Assembly: GCF_043290135.1 (NCBI RefSeq)
Contig: NC_134710.1
Coordinates: 992,001-1,056,000, forward strand
DNA length: 64,000 nucleotides
Origin: Rhipicephalus microplus
Lineage: Eukaryota > Arthropoda > Arachnida > Ixodida > Ixodidae
Reading direction: 5' to 3'
Each line of letters begins with the position of its first letter. Position 1 is the first letter of the stretch. The notes under the pieces are model-generated. The model saw nothing but the letters and a program-made list of their open reading frames with translations, searched no databases and was not told the origin of the DNA. The position numbers and the translations under genes are program-made. Of this stretch, positions 1 to 11,096 are shown one piece after another.

Positions 1-660
1 TTATTAATCTAAAATGAAGAAAGGTAATTTTAGAACAATAGTTTATCAGAATAAGACATGATTTAGCATTTCTAATTGTATTGCTTTCAAGTTTATACCA
101 TCCGACAAAAATATCCCACTTTAGGGGCTTAGCTGCTATGGTGGTGTGCTTCAGCACAAGGGTGCAAGTATTCTGGTGTAAATATGCAAGTAAGCCTCTT
201 GTTTTTAATTGTAGTAAAAAAAAATTTGGCATATCCCACATATATCTTGGGAATCAATGTTATGCGAAGTATGCACATGAAAGATGATTGTGTTGTAATA
301 TTTTATTGAGTGAAACATTACAAAGTGGCATTACAGGTGTGTACAAATGCACTCACAGACATATGTTAAACAGCCATATATGTTTTATCTAACGAGCTGT
401 TTATACCAATACCAACAAGGATATTAGCAACACAGCAGTAAGCTAATATGAAAAAGCGCTGTTGCTCGCGAGGATGGTAGCCCTGGACACTGCTAACTGA
501 ACTTCAGTGAGTGGCACCTAACTAGAATTGATGTTCACCCGACACGACAGCTAGCTGCATCATAGGAGTACCTCTAATGTTTATATAATGGTATAGCCAG
601 CACTGTAACCATGCATTTCACAAACTTTAGGATCTACTTGAAAAGATGTTTCAAAACCTG
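1..660. other. No recognisable gene
   Basis: AT-rich sequence with frequent stops in all frames. I see no conserved protein motif, exon with splice signals, or repeat that I can name. Confidence 0.5.
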
Positions 661-663
661 GCA

Positions 664-870
664 TGCAGGCCTCTGGTAGAATACTTACTGCCGTGCACAG
701 AATGCTGTGGTTCGATTCCTGCTGGGACCCTAACATTTATTTTTTGCATTCATCGGGTCAACATTTCCAATGTCAGCTTTTTCATTATGCTCGTGTGTTA
801 AAATTACCCATGTGTGATCTCACCGTTTCTGGGTAGATATAAAGTGTCATTCACCTGTGGCACATACCCA
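664..870 (+). repeat. tRNA-Gly-like SINE, diverged copy
   Basis: The head resembles a tRNA-Gly: an A-box-like TGGTAGAATAC at about 674 and a clear B box GGTTCGATTCC at 709-719, followed by GCTGGGACCC and an unrelated AT-rich body. The anticodon arm is not intact, so it is not a working tRNA gene. A second, more diverged copy at 63120-63290 shares the B-box region, a TTATTTTTTGC block and the later GTGTTAA-ATT segment. SINEs of this layout are copied by LINE machinery. Divergence between the two copies suggests an old family distinct from Ruka. Confidence 0.55.
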
Positions 871-1611
871 TATACCAGTGGCACATACCCGTGGATTGGT
901 AAGTGCCACGAACAAGCTCAAGTTCACACGCTTCTCTTTTTGAATTTTCAACCACTATCAGAGAAATGAGCTACGTGCAGCAGACTCCTCACAACAGCTG
1001 CTCTCTTTGGCTGCTGACACAGAGGGACACAAGGTTTTGCTTATAGCCTCTTGTTCCTGGCTGAATTCACCATTCATTTCTTTTTTTTTTCTCTTTAAGT
1101 TTAACGCATATTCTTCATTCTCCAAAGTGGGGTGCCGTCAAAGTTGAACTGTGTTCGGTCGGAGGCATATAGTTTTTGTCCTTCCTTTATCAATATATAT
1201 GAGTCACGTGCTGTTGTGAACTGGTGATCGAAACCCTTAACAAAAAGCCACCTGGAGCAGCTATGGGTGAATGTGGAAGGTCGGACAAATTTTGACCCAT
1301 CCATCTTTCAGGAAATGTTAAATTAATAGAGCCATTACGCACACACGCTCTAGATGTAAGACCTGTTGCAACATGTATAGTTCTTTTAGGACGGTTTTTT
1401 TTCGTTATTTAACTTTTTAGGGTACACTAAAATATTTTAACACATTCACAGTGGCCAAATTTATTTGTTCTGGTGCAACCCCCTCCCCCTCCCTAAAAAC
1501 AAAATTTCTGGGTAGCCATGCGCCGAATGTTTACAGTTGGCGAAGCTGAATATAGCGTGTATCTGTACTAATGCACGCTGTAAATTTCACCTTTTCAACA
1601 GTATGAGGTCT

Positions 1612-2634
1612 CAGTAGTGGCTTCTCCGTGAGGGTTTGATGTCGTCCGAGGTGCATTTCGCTAGTGCGTGAGCTACGTTGGCCATTTTAATTAACAAAAT
1701 GAATGTAAAACTAACGTTTCAGAAGTCGGGGCGCGTTCTCTTGCTGTGTGCGCTGTTGTTCAATTAAGAGATTGAGTCTCAGAGTTAGGGAATCAATGAT
1801 GCGTCGTTTGCCGTGCATTTCGCGAGTGTGATGAACTTGATTGATAGATTGATATGTGGGGTTCAACATCCCAAAACCACCATATGATTATGAGAGACAC
1901 CGTAGTGGAGGGCTCCGAAAATTTCGACCACCTGGGGTTCTTTAACGTGCACCCAAATCTGAGCACACGGGCCTACAAGATTTCCGCCTCCATCGGAAAT
2001 GCAGCCGCCGCAGCCGGGATTCGAACCTGCGACCTGCAGGTCAGCAGCCGAGTACCTTAGCCACTAGACCACTGCGGCGGGGCGAGTGCGTTGAACTTAT
2101 TCGGGAGTGTGTGTGCGATGTAATTAATGCAATGAACCGTGCATTACGGACGTCGGGGCGCGTTCTCTAGCTGTGTACATAGCTGTGCAATTAAGAGATC
2201 GCGTCTCAGTATTAGAGATGACGGGATGTCGCGGTGGACGTGGCACGATCAGCTGTAAAAAAAAAGAAAGGGGGGAGGGCAGCGTGCCCCGTCGTCCCTA
2301 ATACTGAGACGGGATCTCTTAATTGCACAGCTGCGCACACAGCAAGAGAACGCACCCCGACTTCTGTAACGCACGCTTCATTACGTTAATTACGTCGCAC
2401 ACACACACGCGGACAATTTCATCGCATTTGCGAAATGCATGGCGGACGACGCGTCGTTGATTCCCTAACTCTAAGACACGATCTCTTAATTGCACAGCAG
2501 CGCACACAGCAATAGAACGCGTCCCAATGTCTGCAAGGCGTGGTTCATTCCGTTGATTAAAACTGCCAGCGTCGCTCATGCACTCTCAAAATGCACCGCA
2601 GACGAGAGCAAACCCTCACGAAGAAACCACAAGG
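1612..2634. mobile_element. Foldback (long inverted-repeat) element
   Basis: The sequence from about 1612 to 2231 reappears as its reverse complement at about 2283-2634 once the SINE at 1838-2083 is removed from the left arm. The loop is only about 50 bp and A/G-rich. Both arms carry the same order of blocks, including TCTCCGTGAGGGTTT against TCTTCGTGAGGGTTT at the outer end and CTCAGTATTAG at the inner end. Within each arm a segment ending in CAATTAAGAGAT then GTCTCAG occurs twice, so the arm is itself a diverged dimer. No transposase is encoded. This is typical of non-autonomous foldback DNA elements; the mobilising family is unknown. Confidence 0.7.
1838..2083 (-). repeat. Ruka-type tRNA-like SINE, near full length
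   Basis: On the minus strand it begins with a tRNA-like head: A box TGGTCTAGTGGCTAAGG, then B box GGTTCGAATCC. A conserved body follows and ends in CCCCACATATCAATC. Flanks GCGAGTGTGATGAACTT (1822-1838) and GCGAGTGCGTTGAACTT (2082-2098) match at 15 of 17 positions, a decayed target-site duplication. The copy sits in the left arm of the foldback element, so it inserted after that element formed. The family name is from memory of the ixodid tick Ruka SINE. Confidence 0.85.
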
Positions 2635-3096
2635 GCACATTTTTCTGCCAAATTTGGTGGCAGCCTGGCAACATTGACCCTTCAAGTCTGGCAACAACGC
2701 CAAACAGAACCTTGCTTAGCTCGGTTCCCTGGCTGCCTCCTCGTATTATAAGCACTTGGAGGTTGCATAAAACAAGCTAAGTAAGTGCAAAAGCTCGTGG
2801 TTAAAACAAGATCAACCTTTCAGAAAGCAATAAACATTATCTTCCTTAAAATGCATGCAAAAACTGTGTCGTCACCGACATAAATGTTGTGACAATGTTC
2901 TTATACTCTGGTTTCTTATTAAACAATCGAGTGCATGTGGATCCATGTGAGGAACAGCCACTGCTCTGGATATCGTAGAGACTGCCGAAAAACTACCGTA
3001 TAATTTAATCGTGGGTTCGATACCTCTCTTTGTAGCTCATCAGTATCTAGTTCACCAGCAGCGCAGCTCAAAGCGTTGCTTTGAGTGTTAAGCTAG
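2635..3096. other. No recognisable gene
   Basis: Moderate GC sequence between the foldback element and the P-type transposon. I see no coding motif. Confidence 0.4.
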
Positions 3097-3347
3097 GCGG
3101 ATCTATGGTGGCTAGAAGGAGAGGTGTCAGCATCATCCCGGCCGCGCCTTGAAAGAAGGCGTGCTGGTATTTCATTTTGCCGCCGAGCGGCGCCCAAGTT
3201 GCCACCATGATCGGTCGAGAGTGCTCGCTAGCCGCTAGCACGACACTTTTAGTTGCTTGCTCGTGTGCTCGCAAGCCGCAATGTTGACGTTTTGCCTATT
3301 TGGACTTGTTCGGGATCAATACATGCCAATGTGACCATGCCACAGTG

Positions 3348-3776
3348 ATGGGTAAACAGAAAACACACTGCTTGGCACCTGGATGCAATGTGGGATATGT
3401 TTCAGCCCGCAAACAAGGAAAAAAAGTGTCTCTCTTCTCTGCTCCCGCTGACGATGAACGGCACAAGGCCTTGGAGCGTGCGACTCCTCGCGCTGACAAA
3501 CCACAAGAAAAGAACTACGTTGTGTGTGAAGCTCATTTTGACGAAAGATTCATCGTCCGTAACTACAAGCATGTTATCAAGGGGTTCTTAGCAACTTGGG
3601 AAAAAGCTGTACCTAAGGAGGGTGGGTCCTTGAGTGAATCAACTGCCGAAGGACTCTGCGTCACTCTAACCAGCACCCTTTCCATCCGGCACTATGTCAC
3701 GAAAACCTTGGGCTATAAATACTTGATGACATCTCGCCTTTGCCAAGAAGCGCTTAAAATCTTTTTGGAATTCTAA
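3348..3776 (+). CDS. THAP zinc-finger protein, transposase N-terminus
   Basis: THAP domains are C2CH zinc fingers that bind DNA and form the N-terminus of P-element transposases. Numbered from the ATG at 3348, the ligands are C8 and C13 (CLAPGC) and C60 and H63 (CEAHF). The conserved AVP follows at 87-89 in WEKAVP. I chose the ATG at 3348 because THAP domains usually start within about ten residues of the first cysteine; an in-frame codon at 3300 would add 16 unlike residues. From about residue 100 the protein jumps to the segment AEGLCVTLTSTL...YLMTSRL. In P-type transposases this lies near the C-terminus, so several hundred catalytic residues are deleted. The reading frame then breaks at 3776. 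Confidence 0.7.
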   Translation: MGKQKTHCLAPGCNVGYVSARKQGKKVSLFSAPADDERHKALERATPRADKPQEKNYVVCEAHFDERFIVRNYKHVIKGFLATWEKAVPKEGGSLSESTAEGLCVTLTSTLSIRHYVTKTLGYKYLMTSRLCQEALKIFLEF

Positions 3777-4315
3777 AGCAAATGTCTGGATCAAATGATC
3801 ACCCTTCGCCAATACAATTTTTTATCTCTGTGTATCGCCTCAGTTTTTACAGTTTGGCACAGTCACTCTCCAGTGGAAACATACCTTCTGGAGTTTTGAG
3901 CAGCCTTCTATGTCCAAGCATCCACAATAATTCAATAAAATTGCACAATAAGCTGGATGAGCTGCTATATGTGGGGCGCCTCAATGAGGTTCATGAAATG
4001 ATTAATGCTTTTGAAGCCCTCCCTGACCACACTAATCTCATTGGATGAAAAAGTGACTCCCAGATCACTTATTATGTCAGTGGCTATGTGGTCCGGATGA
4101 TTGTGAAAAAGACGAAGTGCGACAAATGTAGCAGGTTGTTGCTTCACTCTGAGAATTCCAGCTTGCTTCCGGCAAAAGCATGCCTTCTGTACCCGTCTTA
4201 GTCCTTAACAGACCTGGTCAAAGCTATGGAAGATGCATTCACCTATTGCTTTAGCTTCAACAAGTTGAAAAGGACAGCATTACATGTTATTTCTTGCCTA
4301 GCATGCTGTCTGTAG
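3777..4315 (+). pseudogene. P-element-type transposase C-terminal remnant
   Basis: This continues the upstream THAP ORF after a one-base deletion in the T run before 3770. In the shifted frame the sequence reads on through MSGSNDHPSP, GVLSSLLCPS and a region with YYVSGYVVRMIVKKTKC, TMEDAFTYCF-like and FSFNKLKR motifs. This is the cysteine-containing C-terminal region found in THAP/P-type transposases. In-frame stops occur near 4046 and 4200. It cannot make an active transposase. It could also come from a host THAP9-like gene, but the flanking inverted repeats favour a transposon. Confidence 0.6.
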
Positions 4316-4436
4316 AAGCTAAATATGGTCGACTGTGAACACTGAACACCAGAAAGTGGAAGTGGCAAATCAGATATCTAGATTCTTCACACTGACCAGA
4401 ATGCATTCTCTCGTTGCTGGAGAAAATGTGTCCAAT

Positions 4437-4437
<1 letters not shown>

Positions 4438-4473
<36 letters not shown>
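4438..4473 (+). repeat. Uninterrupted poly(A), 36 bases
   Basis: Thirty-six consecutive A bases inside the P-type element, after the transposase remnant. It may be microsatellite expansion or the tail of a small retroposed insertion. I see no clear target-site duplication. Confidence 0.9.
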
Positions 4474-4475
<2 letters not shown>

Positions 4476-5310
4476 AAGTTTTTGAAGTTGAGACTTAACT
4501 GTCATGATGCTAACTAACACAGCGAACGAGGTTTTATTCTATGTTACTGTGCATTCCTCACACTGTATTGTTTCTTGTGATTTTACTATTGTATTGTTCA
4601 CATTGTTACAAATTTCCCATTAACGATTGGGATGTCATTGTCTGGCTGTGTTTGTGGCTGTATCTATGTTTACCAATCAAATCTCAATGTCATGTGTGCA
4701 TGTATGTTCATTGTACCATCGTATATATACTGTTCATTTTGGTAGCCTTATTCATTTGCTTTATAGCCTAGTTTCGTATAACTTGCAGTTCTCTCCAACC
4801 TTAATGCATATGCCGTGTTTATTTTTCATGTTGTTTTTCACTTTTGTGAAAATAAATGTCTTAATTGCTTGTAAAAGTAGGCCTTGATTGCAAAATTCAT
4901 AAAAATAACGGTTTTCCATACCTCTACCTGCATTGGGGCGTCATCGAGAACACTGCGGCATCAAAGTGAAAACTGCACGGTATTTGTTTTGGTGTCAAGC
5001 TCACGGCAAGTCACTTGATTCTATATCTTCTAAGCTTCGTAGCTGTATACTAAAAATACTATGAAGTGAATTGAAAACACTAGTTTTCATTGTCAATACA
5101 CGCTTTGCAGCACACTGCCAAAATTGTGACAGGTGGACTTTGTTATAATCCACAGGGTGGCATGAAATATTTGGAACAAAAAACGACTGATACGCGCGCG
5201 GGCGCGAGGAGGCGCATCTTGAAAGAGACCCCAGCGCCATCGCATCCGGATGAATTTCCGCTTGCTCTTCGGCGCGCCGATGCCGACACCTCTCTTTCTA
5301 GCCACCATAG

Positions 5311-5820
5311 CGGATCCGTGCAAATTTTGATTTCGATGTGTGTGTGTGTGTGTTTGGGCAGTCCCTTGAAACAGTCAATGTCCCGCGGCAATTTCGGCGT
5401 GCCTGCATATTTATTCGTGCACAATTGCGCGAAGCAGCTGTGCATACACTGATGAAAACTCAGAAATCCATTAAATGCACTAAAAACGAGCAATTACACG
5501 CTTTCACAGGCTACGGCGCGCACGCTCCCGATGCAGACGCTTCAGAGATATTCAGCACCATGTGACTACAGCGGCGCCGCTACTGTCACCCACCGGAGAA
5601 TCAGCCAAGATACAATGCGGCCGCCTCGTTCATTCCACTGCCCCCTTCTAGTATACTGTAACAGAAAACCTACCAGCTAAACCAGCTACACTGCGCAACA
5701 TGTAACCATAACAACGCCGCCATTGTGCCCAGTGAATATGGCCGCCATGATGTCATTTTCTCCACACTTTTCATGTAGCGCACCGGCTGCGCATGCCTTC
5801 TCCTATCTTTCCTTCCTCTG
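5311..5820. other. GC-rich spacer with a short TG run
   Basis: The stretch contains (TG)n at about 5337-5352 and a GC-rich segment around 5500-5600. I see no coding motif or splice pair. A promoter-like origin is possible but unsupported. Confidence 0.35.
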
Positions 5821-5824
5821 TGCA

Positions 5825-6562
5825 GGAGACACAGGAAGGTTTTCAGTTACTTGTACGTGAAGAATGTCGATACAAAATGGAGGAAGCGAACCAGAAAGTT
5901 GACAAGTAAATACTCAGAAAACAGCAGTGGGCCAAACCAAAAAGAACTATCGGTCAAGAAGAAGGTAAAGGAAACGGAGACTGACATGTGGAGAATTGGC
6001 ATGATTAAGAAGTCCGCAGTAGAGATCTATCGAACTTTTAAGCAGGAAATCGCCAAGGAAAGGATCTATGATAATACTCGGGGTAGTTCTCTGCTGTTTG
6101 AGGCCAGGATGGGAGTATTGCGAACCAAGACATATCAGGCCAAATACGAAGGGGTAGACACGGTATGCAGTGCGTGTGGAGAGAAAGAAGAAACTGCCGA
6201 ACACTTGATGATGTTCTGTAAAGGGCTTCACCCTATTGTTCAGGATGATGGTGCAGAATTTTTCGAAGCACTGGGGTTTAGGGACAGGAAGGGAAAAACA
6301 GACATTAAGTGGGCAGAATTAACTAGAAGGAGGTTATCTGACTGGTGGGTACAATCAAGGCACGAGTGAAAATTGGACCCTCTACTGCAAAGTACCAGTT
6401 CTCAATTATTTAAAGAAAAAAAAAAGATACATCTAGTTTTTGGTTGACTAAAATGGCTAAGTGGCGTTAGCCGCCGCCCGATCTAAAGACAGCCATATCA
6501 ATCCATCCGTCCATCCATTTAAAGGGCACAGGCGCATCCATCCATCCATCCATCCATCCATG
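5825..6562 (+). mobile_element. 5'-truncated LINE with (ATCC)n tail
   Basis: A LINE 3' end: the last part of ORF2 (5851-6369), then a short 3' UTR, then (ATCC)n from about 6505 to 6562. Short simple-sequence tails rather than poly(A) are common in several tick non-LTR families. The 5' end is abruptly truncated near 5825, as expected of incomplete reverse transcription. Confidence 0.7.
5851..6369 (+). pseudogene. LINE ORF2 C-terminal domain
   Basis: This 172-residue open frame lacks the endonuclease and reverse transcriptase and keeps only the C-terminus. It has a basic stretch (KWRKRTRKLTSKY), the motif SSLLFEARMGVLRTKTY, and a C-C-H-C cluster CSACGEKEETAEHLMMFC typical of the nucleic-acid-binding end of some LINE polyproteins. 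The end LTRRRLSDWW fits that region. The frame is unbroken, so the copy is probably fairly young. The first ATG is internal to the original polyprotein and is not a real start. The clade is uncertain. Confidence 0.65.
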
Positions 6563-8130
6563 CAGCCGTGCAAACGTGTTCCATTTCTCAGACTAGTCTG
6601 CCCTCTCCGCGTCGTCCCCAAGCAAGGCCGTGTCCGCGCCGCTGATGCATGCGCAGGGAGCGCTGCAGTACATCGAAGCGCGTTCGTGGTGCATTTGCGT
6701 AAGCAGCGTAGGGGGGATTGGTGGTGAATCGTACCTTGTCTTTTATTATTGGACTCCTGCATGAACTACTCATTCTGTTTCTGCTTGAGTGGACAGGGAC
6801 TGAACCGTTTTTAACCGTCCAAACGTTACATTCGATGTCATTTCTCTTCGGGCCACTGACATGATCACAGTGGCCGAACCAGCCACTCATTGAACAGGAC
6901 GCGGTTGCTTGAAGAGAAACTAAAGTGTAGAATATTAATATTTTTGTGTATTTAGAATGGCTTCCATTATACTATAAATGCTGTTAACTTGTTCTCACAA
7001 ACGTATGAACTATTTATAAGCTCAGTTTTCCTGCCTCAACATAAAGATTTCTGAGGATGAAAACATCAAACCATGTTTACTGCACTAAGTCTCTGAATAA
7101 GACAGATTGGTTTTTGGTGTGTCACAGAGAAAAGAAAACGCAATGATATTTTCAGAATGAGAGGGAAAATTCATCACACAACTTATTTTGCTTCAGTTAG
7201 GGTATTTAAAATTTTTTTTACGCACAGTTAACAAAGTTCGTAATGTTTCGTTCAAATGACACTATTTACGGCCAGAAAATATAATGACGCGAGAAATAGG
7301 TTCCTCAAAATTTAACAGCAGAACATTCGCACAAAATGCTATCAGAAGCATACAGCCTCTTACATGCCATCAGAAGCATATTACTGCTCTCGCGATTTAC
7401 GCCGTTGTTCTTCTTCCTCATATGCATTCGATCTTTAAAACTGTTGAAGGATGCAGGAATGAACGCAAAATAGGTGCGAATAGGACATTACTTGCCCAAA
7501 CCGTGGATGGTAATTTCATTCTTTTCGGTCGCACATAACGCAGAAAAGTTAAAAAATGTACAACTGCATGCACATGCATTTTTGTCTTTCATCACTGTTG
7601 CACGTGCTTACGAAATGCACATTTGTAGCACAATTAAAAAATGTTTAACAAGATGTGTCACTCAATGTCATCGATCGACCGCTCGCTCACCTCACTTGTT
7701 TCGCCCTGCAATTATTTCTTTGCTTTGCTACGTTTGTTTTCATTGAGATATAGGGACCGCTTAATTCATGCTGTACGTGCCCAACAAGACACTCTACATT
7801 ATTTTCGTTTTCTGAACAGTGAACATACATGACGGACTCTCCCTGCGTTACGCCTTTTTTTTAATTTGGCTTATCGCGTTTGAGTTCCGTTATGAGTTTT
7901 CATTTCGCAAGTGCACATGGAATCATTAAATAATTAAAAAAGGTAGACATGCATAATAAAAAGATACGAGAGCTAAACCACCAAGAAAGAGCTTAAGGTG
8001 TTCCTCCAACAAGCGACGGCAAGAGCAGTTTTGCGTAAGAAAGCAGAAAAAAATTAGTTTATTTACTGTTAGTCTAGGTTGGAAGCCGACTACGAAGTGA
8101 AAAGGTGGGCACCTAAGGCTTAAACACCAC
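6563..8130. other. No recognisable gene
   Basis: Ordinary AT-rich sequence. Short open frames occur on both strands but show no conserved motif. No repeat stands out by eye. Confidence 0.4.
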
Positions 8131-8144
8131 CACTAATTTGTACA

Positions 8145-8323
8145 TGATTGTTTGATATGTGGGGTTTAACGTCCCAAAACCACTATATGATTATGAGAGA
8201 CGCCGTAGTGGAGGGCTCCGGAAATTTAGACCACCTGGGGTTCATTAACGTGCACCCAAATCTGAGCACACGGGCCTACAACATTTCCGCCTCCATCGGA
8301 AATGCAGCCGCTGCAGCCGGGAT
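8145..8323 (-). repeat. Ruka-type SINE, 5'-truncated, with 13-bp TSD
   Basis: Same body and 3' end as the other Ruka copies, but on the minus strand the element begins inside the B box, so both Pol III promoter boxes are lost. It is flanked by identical ACTAATTTGTACA at 8132-8144 and 8324-8336. The perfect duplication and the 5' truncation show insertion by target-primed reverse transcription, and the insertion is likely recent. Confidence 0.9.
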
Positions 8324-8339
8324 ACTAATTTGTACACAA

Positions 8340-10158
8340 TATCATCATTTGTAGCCATTCGCGGGAGGGGCGTCTGCTCAAGGAATTTCGATAGCATACG
8401 ACGCCACCACCGCATGCATCACGAAGCGGCGGCACCAAAGAGCGGAGACGGCAGACTAGTCAGTATATTCTTGGGACCATAGCATGGGCTTGGTGCTGTC
8501 TTCTAAGCTGTCTGCATAGACTGTCTACGTGCTGTCTAAGAATTGGAACACAGCCTTAATCAACTGAGTGACATTCCCATATAGCCAATGATGACGAAAA
8601 TTGGATACAATAGTGTTGTCTGGATTCTGGCGGTATTTGTAAAGCGATGGGAAAATTACTATTTTACTTAAAACTGAAAAATGTTTTATCTTCCACACTG
8701 AAATAGCTTTCTGAACAAATAATAACTATGAATATTGCTTGTATAATTTATAGCTACTCATAAAATGAAATAGGTTTTAAAAGCACCAAGGTGTTTCGAT
8801 ATGACGGCTGGCATAACGTCGTCTATTTCTGCGTCATGGTACAGCTGAGTCTGACCTCCGCTTGTTGCAGCAGTCACCATTTTCAATTTCTCTCGTTTCC
8901 ATATAGTCCAATGCAGTACAGTGGTTACTGGAAGCTCACAAGTATCTTGCATACTTACTTTAGTGAGTGATGCCGCATACAGGCCGAGCAAAACGAGAAC
9001 GCTAATCACACAAAATTATAGCAATAAATTGTTTTATTGCAAGTCAATCGATGTTTACATAAAACAAAATGCACGTAAGAAACATCTCAGCATGAGGAGC
9101 AGTGAACAATATGGATGCATCATCGTTCATATGGAAACAATGTATGTACTACGCATAGCCTCAACGCGGATGCCCGGAGAACAGAAGCTGTCTAGTGCTG
9201 GCTTATATATGCATCGCACTCCATGAAACTTTTGCTGCAGCAAGTAAAGGTATACCTTTTACGTCCCTGCACTTCTGTAGCTGAATATGTTGTAACACCT
9301 CGCTGACAGTATTCGGCAAACTTTCTGTAATTAATATCCACATATCCGCGTGTCTTTCACGAGCAGGGTGGTGCGACTGTTTGTTTTCAGATTCGCGCTG
9401 CTAGCCGAAGTGGATGACTTTCTAATCTTCTTACGCTTTCACACTATTCATGCTTATCAATGCCTAAAAATGAATAAGCAGTTTTTATGCGTACAATTCT
9501 CAAACTTACAAATGAAATCGTCGAAAAATGACGTTTTGCTTGCTGCTGCCAGCGGTGCGCTGTCGTCGTTTCGACGGGAGCGACACTTGAAGGCCCGGAC
9601 AGGAAGCTCGCAACATGCCACTGGCTTGACTTAATATAGTATACGAGGTACAGCCTCGTTATTTCTTCCGCCGTTTGCATATGTTGTAACATGAACAAGA
9701 GAGAACTCTTTTTTCTGAATAATAGAGCCACAAAAATTGTTTCCTATAAAAAATGGGGCAAAATCGCCAGGCAGATCGCATTTGCAAAACGCAGAGAAGA
9801 TTTCAAGTAAAATTCTTTTGATGAGACTGTTTGTAAAGGTGATGAGGACGGGAAACGGGTTCTGAAAATCGGCACAACATAACGTTTCGCAAGAATCTGT
9901 GCTCGAAGATCGTGTAGCCTTGGCTCTGCTGCATGGAACCCATGAAACAGAGTATAGATCAGCTCTCTGTAGTTTTATGCGTACATAAATTGCCTTTTCT
10001 TTGATGACACCATTCCGCCCTAACAATTCAACCCATTGCAATTATGTAAACATGTGCCAACGCACGCACATCTGACAAAGTTTAGGAGGAGGTGGAGCAG
10101 GGGCCATTTCTTTAAAACGATGGCTTTGACTTTTGCAAGGCGCTCGCCATTTTACTAT
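8340..10158. other. No gene identified; one unexplained 136-codon frame
   Basis: The longest open frame is on the minus strand at 9631-10041. It has no domain I recognise, irregular composition and no splice or start support. It may be chance or an old transposon remnant. Confidence 0.35.
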
Positions 10159-10170
10159 GAGCCTTAGCCA

Positions 10171-10394
10171 TTGATTGATATGTAGGGTTTAATGTCTCAA
10201 AACCGCCATATAATTACTAGAGACGCAGTAGTGGGGGGATCCGGAAACTCAACATCCTGGGGTTCTTTAACGTGCAGCCAAATCTGAGCACACGGGCTCG
10301 CCTCCATTGGAAATGCAGCCTCCGCAGCTGGGATTCGATCCCGCGACCCACAAGTCAGATAGTACCTTAACCACTAGACCACCACTGCCGGGCT
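10171..10394 (-). repeat. Ruka-type SINE, older copy
   Basis: A minus-strand copy with recognisable A box (GGTCTAGTGGTTAAGG) and B box (GGGATCGAATCCC), but with several internal deletions and substitutions. Flanks GAGCCTTAGCCA (10159-10170) and GAGCCTTGACCA (10396-10407) match at 10 of 12 positions, a decayed target-site duplication. Confidence 0.85.
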
Positions 10395-10680
10395 AGAGCC
10401 TTGACCATGGTCGTCAGAAGGATTTTCTCTGGGGGAGGGGGGGATTACTTGAAAAAAAAAAAGAAAAAAAGGCGGAAACGTAAGAAAATGGGGTGTGGAG
10501 TGCACGATAACCGTCTCTCATGTGAGGACACCTTCGATACAATCACGGGGAATGAAGGGATAGTGAGAGTGAGGAAAAAGAACGTAGGATAAAAAGAAAT
10601 GGGGGGGAGATTAAGCCAAGGTGTTGAAAAAAAATAACTAGCGTGATGGGAGGAGGACACGCTTCACTGTGGCTAGTGGA

Positions 10681-10926
10681 TTATAAAAGTTGCTCGGTCA
10701 AGCTGGTGTCCTCAAGAAAGTTGAGTAAGGCCGCAAGGGCAGAGCAGCGATGGCCTACGTAGCCGGTGGAGTGTAGGAGGTCCTGCAGGGTCATACATGG
10801 CAGTCCGGCGAGATGGCGATGGTATGCCTTGACGAGCCACTCTCGCGCTTTACCGAGCGCAGGACACTCACACATGAGGTGAGAAAGTTTCCACCGCGCG
10901 CAGTCAGCGTAGTTCGGTGAGCTCAC
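10681..10926 (-). pseudogene. LINE ORF2 C-terminus
   Basis: The segment contains CARWKLSHLMCECPALGKARE, which fits the C-x-H-x-C part of the zinc-binding C-terminus in RNase H-bearing LINEs; the first cysteine of the usual pair is not obvious. It ends in LLNFLEDTSLTEQLL, typical of the polyprotein end. It is out of frame with the RNase H segment upstream, so at least one frameshift lies between 10926 and 11097. Confidence 0.55.
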
Positions 10927-11096
10927 ACTGCGCAGATGATGCTTCCGTTCCGCTTGCTGGTCCTAAAGGCTAGGAAGAGCCCTCGCTCGCGGTAGGTGAA
11001 ACCAACTCGCCCAAGTCAAAGTGCTTTTAAAACCAGTCGCTGGCATGGGAGGAGGGGGACGTCTGGCGGCAATCCGAGCGTCAGGATGCTTGCACT

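Larger units (their letters stand above)
3103..5310 (+). mobile_element. P-element-type (THAP) DNA transposon, internally deleted
   Basis: A THAP zinc finger joined to the C-terminal part of a P-element-like transposase lies between two inverted copies of a 32-bp sequence. These are at 3103-3134 (starting CTATGGTGGCTAGAA) and 5279-5310 on the opposite strand, and 30 of 32 bases match. Just outside each copy is CGGAT in inverted orientation. I infer that these are terminal or subterminal inverted repeats of one 2.2-kb element. They could instead be two chance copies of a dispersed repeat. The catalytic core is missing, so it is non-autonomous. A plus-strand AATAAA lies near 4850, after the coding remnant. 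Confidence 0.55.

Noticed and set aside
664..728. Possible tRNA-Gly gene
   Set aside because: A and B boxes are visible, but the acceptor and anticodon stems do not pair well and the sequence continues into a SINE body also seen at 63120.
6457..6762. Open frames over the ATCC repeat
   Set aside because: Microsatellite translation at a LINE 3' end.
9631..10041. 136-codon open frame on the minus strand
   Set aside because: No recognisable domain, no splice or start evidence, and length is within what AT-moderate DNA yields by chance.
10401..10592. Lysine- and arginine-rich 63-codon frame
   Set aside because: Low-complexity poly-purine tail next to a LINE and a SINE; not a gene.
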